Origin: Chimonanthus salicifolius
Lineage: Eukaryota; Streptophyta; Magnoliopsida; Laurales; Calycanthaceae
Assembly: GCA_013350335.1 (NCBI GenBank)
Contig: CM023535.1
Span: 24,707,746 to 24,771,745 of the forward strand
Direction: 5' to 3'
DNA: 64,000 nt
Part shown: positions 60,279 through 64,000 of the stretch, piece by piece
How positions within the stretch are numbered: position 1 is the stretch's first letter
How the letters are laid out: each line of letters opens with the position of its first letter
The notes under the pieces: generated by a model
What the model was told of the DNA's origin: nothing
The model's input: only the letters and a program-made list of their open reading frames with translations
Database searches by the model: none
Program-made: the position numbers and the translations under genes

Positions 60279-60770
60279 AGTACAGGAATTTAAACACACA
60301 AGGCGGAAAAATAAACACACAATAGTCAGCTGGGGTTAATCTTTTCCCCGATTTTACTTAGGGTCAAAAATTATATTTTGAACGTAAAATAATACAAATC
60401 TTGAGGGTAAAATTTAAATTTTAAGAGGAAATCTATTTTTCCTCCATTTTAAAAAAAATCTCATTTTTTGAACCCCAATACTAAGCTATTTTACTCTTAA
60501 TTTACTATGGAGTTAATAAAAATAAAAATAGAATTATTTCGATACCTTGGGTGCAAAATTCTGTATAAGATTGACTAAATTTGAAAACCTTTAAAAGAAT
60601 ACGAGAAACCCAAACGTTCGGCTGCTGCTGGTATGGCCAAAGCAGGAGAAAGAAGAAGAAAGAAAAGAAAATAGGAGAGAGAGGGCTTGCTGTTTTTGAA
60701 AGAGGGAGAGAGAGCAAAAGGCAGAGGAGTTTATTTTTCTTTACCTTCTGCCTTCCTCGCCGATTACTCC

Positions 60771-60780
60771 TATTTATAGG
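60771..60780 (-). promoter_or_regulatory. TATA box of Tekay-like 5' LTR
   Basis: Minus strand CCTATAAATA, followed downstream by a purine-rich leader (GGAAGGCAGAAGG) and a CTCTCTCTCCC tract. It probably marks U3/R, with the start near 60745. Confidence 0.65.
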
Positions 60781-61859
60781 CAGCTGTATGGATTTTTTAA
60801 TCATACAAGTTGCCGAAGCTATTCATAGGTTTATAGGTTTTTTAACAGCTCTGCATTTATTGTTATATATTTTATAATTACTATTACAACTACCACCAAC
60901 CGCATAGGCAATTGGCGGTGTTATAATCTTCCAACACACCTACAAGCTACATCCGTAGCTTTAAAACTCATCTTTCATCTGTTTCTGATATTATTTTATA
61001 ATATAATATTAGTTTATTCTTTTTACTATTTACATCTATGTCCTTTCTTTTATCGGGGTATTTCAGGGTCTCACTAAATTGATAAAATTAGTTCAGTAGG
61101 TCAGGTATTAAAAACTGAGCATGGTATTCAAATTTGGAGTGAAATCTATCTCAAAAACCCAGTGTTTTTGCTAAAAATCACCGTTTTAAGAAAATCTCCT
61201 AATCTTCAAGATCCTTTTTGAAAGTATCCCACCTTATAGTTTGATAGAGTAAATTTGTCTGATAAAAACATTCTAAAGTTTCAAAGGGTTTTGAAGTCAA
61301 AAACCACATTTTCTAAGTGAAAGAATATTCAACGGCCCATATTTCATGGCTTAAAATAAATATAAAAAACTAACTATTTTAGAGTGTAAAGAAATAAACA
61401 ACTTAGTTATAATACAGATTGAGTACTGACTCTCTCTGTATATTTTTAGGACTTCCTCTACCCTGTCAAATTGGGGTTTTACCACTTTAAAACTTAGGGG
61501 TAAAATAAATTAGCGAAATTATAGCGAGATTGGCATGTTATTAGGTCCGGAATTTAAAAATAATGCATAATATAAAATTTGAAGTTCAAACTAAATCAAA
61601 TGACTGAATTTATACAGCAGCTAAGGTTTAAGCCTAAAATAATATTATTATTATATTCGTAACTCACCCATATATCTTTGAAACTTAATTAGAAGAGTTA
61701 CCGGATTCGGATCAAGTCAAACTTAGATCCGTTAAAAAAACTTATTTGATACACTTTACGATTAGAGGAAAATATTTCATAATTAACGGATAAAAATTAT
61801 TTAATTAATCCTAATTAATCATAATTAACTCCTAAATTGGGCTGGGGTATTATATACCT

Positions 61860-62934
61860 TGAAGGATTTAGGGATTTCATTGGTGAATGGACAATGGGCT
61901 CCGATTTGTGCTTCCTTTTTTCTCCTTGTTTTCCTTTCTCTTTGTCTTCTCTTTTCCTTGAAGTAGATGGAGATAGGAAAGAGGCAGAAAGAGTACACCA
62001 CCGATTGAGGGAGGAGAGGAGAAGGACGAGTGTTATTTCTATTATTTTCCTTCTCTCTTTTTGTCTTCCTCTCTTTTTCCCTTCAGTTGCCCAAGGTAAA
62101 AAATGAATGGGGGTTGAGTGTAGGGTTGCCTCATGCATTTAATGCATGAGCTGACACATGGAGAGTGGCAGTTGGGTGCATCTGACTTAAGACGCTCGAT
62201 ACAGTCGATACATTGATTATGTCGACATATCGAGTGATTGGGCCTGTCGGCACATCGACCTCGGTGAACTCTGTGTTTTCTTACATTACTCTCAAACCGA
62301 TACAATCGGCTCCGTTGACATATCGATCGCAAGTTCACATCGACATGTCAAATTCGAATGACACACGTTTTGTTTACAAACCACTGTATTTTTCGCTTTC
62401 TCTCTGATCGATACGGTATTGTTGATATATAGACTAAGAACTAGTCGACACATCGACACTGTCGATGTGTCGGCCTGAAAATTTCAGGTTTTTCTTATTT
62501 GTTTCAATAAACATCCAAATTTCCATTCCTTTCCAACTTTGGGTTCAAGACTCTACATTTCATTCCAATCTTTAGGAAAAAATTACACTAAGTTACGAAG
62601 TGGAAACTCTGGGTCCTTACATGTTGAAAGTAATTGTAAATTGATTGTGTTGTTTGGAATATAGTCATTAGACCTGAAATAGACTGAGTGTTGACTAACG
62701 TAACGGTTATCATCCGGTGCAAACTCACTATCATGTAAAAGGTGTTTAGGCTAAGTCATTAGACCTGAAATACACTAAGTTATTTTAATTAGCCGTTAGT
62801 GAATCGAATTTGTGGAAAATTAACCAGTCCCTTGTTGAAAGGTCTAGTGATTGTATTTGATGGGTTGTGGTGGTGTGTTTGTAGAAATTTAATGGGTTGT
62901 TGTGTTGTGGATCATTGTTAATGAAATTGCATTG
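61860..62934. repeat. Palindrome-rich LTR-like region, right part
   Basis: Continues 48874-50000 across the gypsy insertion. It contains a C/T-rich leader-like stretch (about 61910-62095), CATGCATTTAATGCATGAG near 62131 (itself a palindrome), and the palindrome cluster at 62188-62480. From 62640 to 62810 a GTCATTAGACCTGAAATA segment occurs twice. No gene is seen. Confidence 0.45.
62188..62480. repeat. CGACACATC / GATGTGTCG palindrome cluster, right part
   Basis: 62446-62472 is a perfect 27-bp palindrome: arms CGACACATCGACA and TGTCGATGTGTCG around a single C. Weaker copies lie near 62190, 62250, 62297 and 62408. Confidence 0.85.
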
Positions 62935-63708
62935 TGAAAGTTCCCGGTTCTAAAACACGATCGACCCTAGAGGGGGGGTTGAATAGGACAATCCCAATTT
63001 TAATGGCCTTTCTAAAAATTCTTGATTAGTACAATGATTTGCAGCAGATAAAAAAGATTAATCAAGTGTGTGAAAATAAGTGTGTACAAGTTAATACAAC
63101 AATCACACAAGCAAAAGAGCCAAACATCCACAACACCCGATGTATAGTGGTTCGGAGTAAATCCCTCCTACATCCACTGTTGGACCCACCCAATCTTGGG
63201 CTATCCCAAATACACTATGTGGGAAATTGCCTCACGAATAGAGTAGAAATTACACCTACACAATTGAATGGGAATTTCACCCACTCGCCTAAGATTTTGA
63301 AAGGTTCGACCTACCTCGGTCTACGTCATTTTTCCTTTATTTTTGTAATGGTTCAATCCCTTTGATTTAATCCACTGTACAAGATGATGTATAAATTTAA
63401 AATCAAACTAGAAGCACTTGCCTTTTAATGCTCACAAACTTGTAGATGTGCTTCGAAAGTGTCCTTCCCAATGTGATGTCGTTTGATGACAAAGATGCGT
63501 CGAGTATGAGCAATCACAAGCTTTGGAAGAATGATTCTAGGATTATAGATTTTCCAATGGATTCCTAGACTAATTTTCTCTCTCTCTGTCTATCTCAATC
63601 AAAAGATTGGATCTTAACTGATTCACCAATATTTAGGGCATAGAGAGAGGTTCGGAGAGGTTGGGATCTCTGAGAATCCCTTTTAGATTTTCCTATGTAA
63701 ATGTTCTA

Positions 63709-63784
63709 AGGTGTCCAAACAATTTCTCCAAAATCTGGAGTTTAGATAGGCACAATTTCTCCAAAATCTGGAGTTTAGATAGGC
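63709..63784 (-). repeat. Short direct repeat in Sirevirus-type LTR
   Basis: CAATTTCTCCAAAATCTGG plus AGTTTAGATAGGCA occurs at about 63719 and again at about 63752, a 33-bp tandem duplication. Confidence 0.75.
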
Positions 63785-63960
63785 AACCAAAAAAATCCAG
63801 CTCGGGGTTATCGACGGGTCGACCAGACCAATGGTTCCGTACTAAAGTTTGTGACGTTTGGAAGTGATAGAAAATGGTCACAACCGATGGGTCAAGTTCC
63901 TCGATGGGTCGTTGAGCCCATTGTCGATGTGTCGACACCGATATCCGATTGTGTTAGTTC
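63785..63960 (-). repeat. CGATGGGTCG-type inverted words in LTR U3
   Basis: ATCGACGGGTCGACC (about 63810), ACCGATGGGTC (about 63883), CCTCGATGGGTCG (about 63900) and GTCGATGTGTCGAC (about 63923) form a looser palindrome cluster, as in the other two LTR types. Confidence 0.6.
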
Positions 63961-64000
63961 TTTTTTCGTTGTAAAGAAGACTTCAAGGGTTTCAACTTTG

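Larger units (their letters stand above)
50006..61854 (-). mobile_element. Young Tekay/Del-like Ty3/gypsy retrotransposon, nearly intact
   Basis: Complete structure on the minus strand: 5' LTR 58332-61854, PBS 58317-58328, one gag-pol frame 58150-53492, PPT 53522-53538, 3' LTR 50006-53521, and perfect target duplication TACCT (50001-50005 and 61855-61859). The LTRs (about 3.5 kb) differ by roughly a dozen substitutions by eye, mostly transitions, and a poly-T length change. This is the youngest and best-preserved element in the window. Confidence 0.95.
58332..61854 (-). mobile_element. 5' LTR of Tekay-like element
   Basis: 3523 bp, nearly identical to the 3' LTR. Plus-strand ends are TGTCACACCCCGAACCC and GCTGGGGTATTATA. 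The longer poly-T run near 58375 accounts for most of the length difference. Confidence 0.94.
62935..64000 (-). mobile_element. Sirevirus-type LTR, minus strand, cut by window end
   Basis: On the minus strand it ends CCTATTCAACCCCCCCTCTA then GGGTCGATCG and GAACTTTCA, matching the end of the LTR at 47230-48873. Further shared words include TTGGACCCACCCAATCTTGG reversed and GTGGTTCGG. No clear PBS follows the end. U3 palindromes appear at 63785-63960. The LTR start lies beyond 64000. Confidence 0.7.

Overview
This window is nuclear plant DNA made almost wholly of nested LTR retrotransposons. I see no host gene, tRNA, rRNA or CRISPR array. The evidence for a plant is: primer-binding sites matching plant initiator-Met tRNA (TGGTATCAGAGC) next to LTR ends, Ty3/gypsy chromovirus polyproteins with a C-terminal chromodomain, Sirevirus-type Ty1/copia LTRs, and a G-poor Tat/Athila-type LTR. 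The species cannot be read from the sequence.

Layout. (1) About 1-41226, once its insertions are removed, is the 3' end of an old Tat/Athila-like element plus its LTR. That LTR has been entered by a solo LTR of family A (550-4318), a solo LTR of family B (5899-12581, itself carrying an A solo LTR at 8882-12312), and a large non-autonomous LARD-like element (12997-40289). (2) The LARD has a PBS, a PPT and a 3.2-kb internal region with no coding capacity. Its 5' LTR holds a damaged family-A gypsy element on the minus strand (15198-30265), whose own 3' LTR holds another A solo LTR (15307-19522). The LARD 3' LTR holds a fourth A solo LTR (36256-40001) and has lost about 1.5 kb internally. (3) 41235-48873 is Sirevirus debris: an inverted LTR fragment, a broken extra (env-like) ORF split by a solo LTR (43393-45974), a run of PPT-like motifs, and a 3' LTR with a palindrome cluster. 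(4) 48874-62934 is a palindrome-rich repeat region split by a young, nearly intact Tekay/Del-like gypsy element on the minus strand (50006-61854; TSD TACCT). Its single gag-pol reading frame is broken by one amber codon. (5) From 62935 to the window end is part of a second Sirevirus-type LTR on the minus strand.

The most unusual structure is an array of about 50 copies of an imperfect palindrome in the six family-A LTRs. The arms are GGGTTCGGCCAT and ATGGCCGAACCC around a loop of about 5 nt. Some copies have matched changes in both arms. Two unrelated LTR types in the window carry their own palindrome clusters with different sequences, so palindrome clustering has arisen repeatedly here.

The only plausible coding units belong to transposons: the Tekay gag-pol, the integrase/chromodomain remnant of the family-A element, a zinc-knuckle gag-like fragment, and the split Sirevirus extra ORF. 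All coordinates come from reading LTR ends, target-site duplications, PBS and PPT by eye. Boundaries given as approximate could not be fixed.
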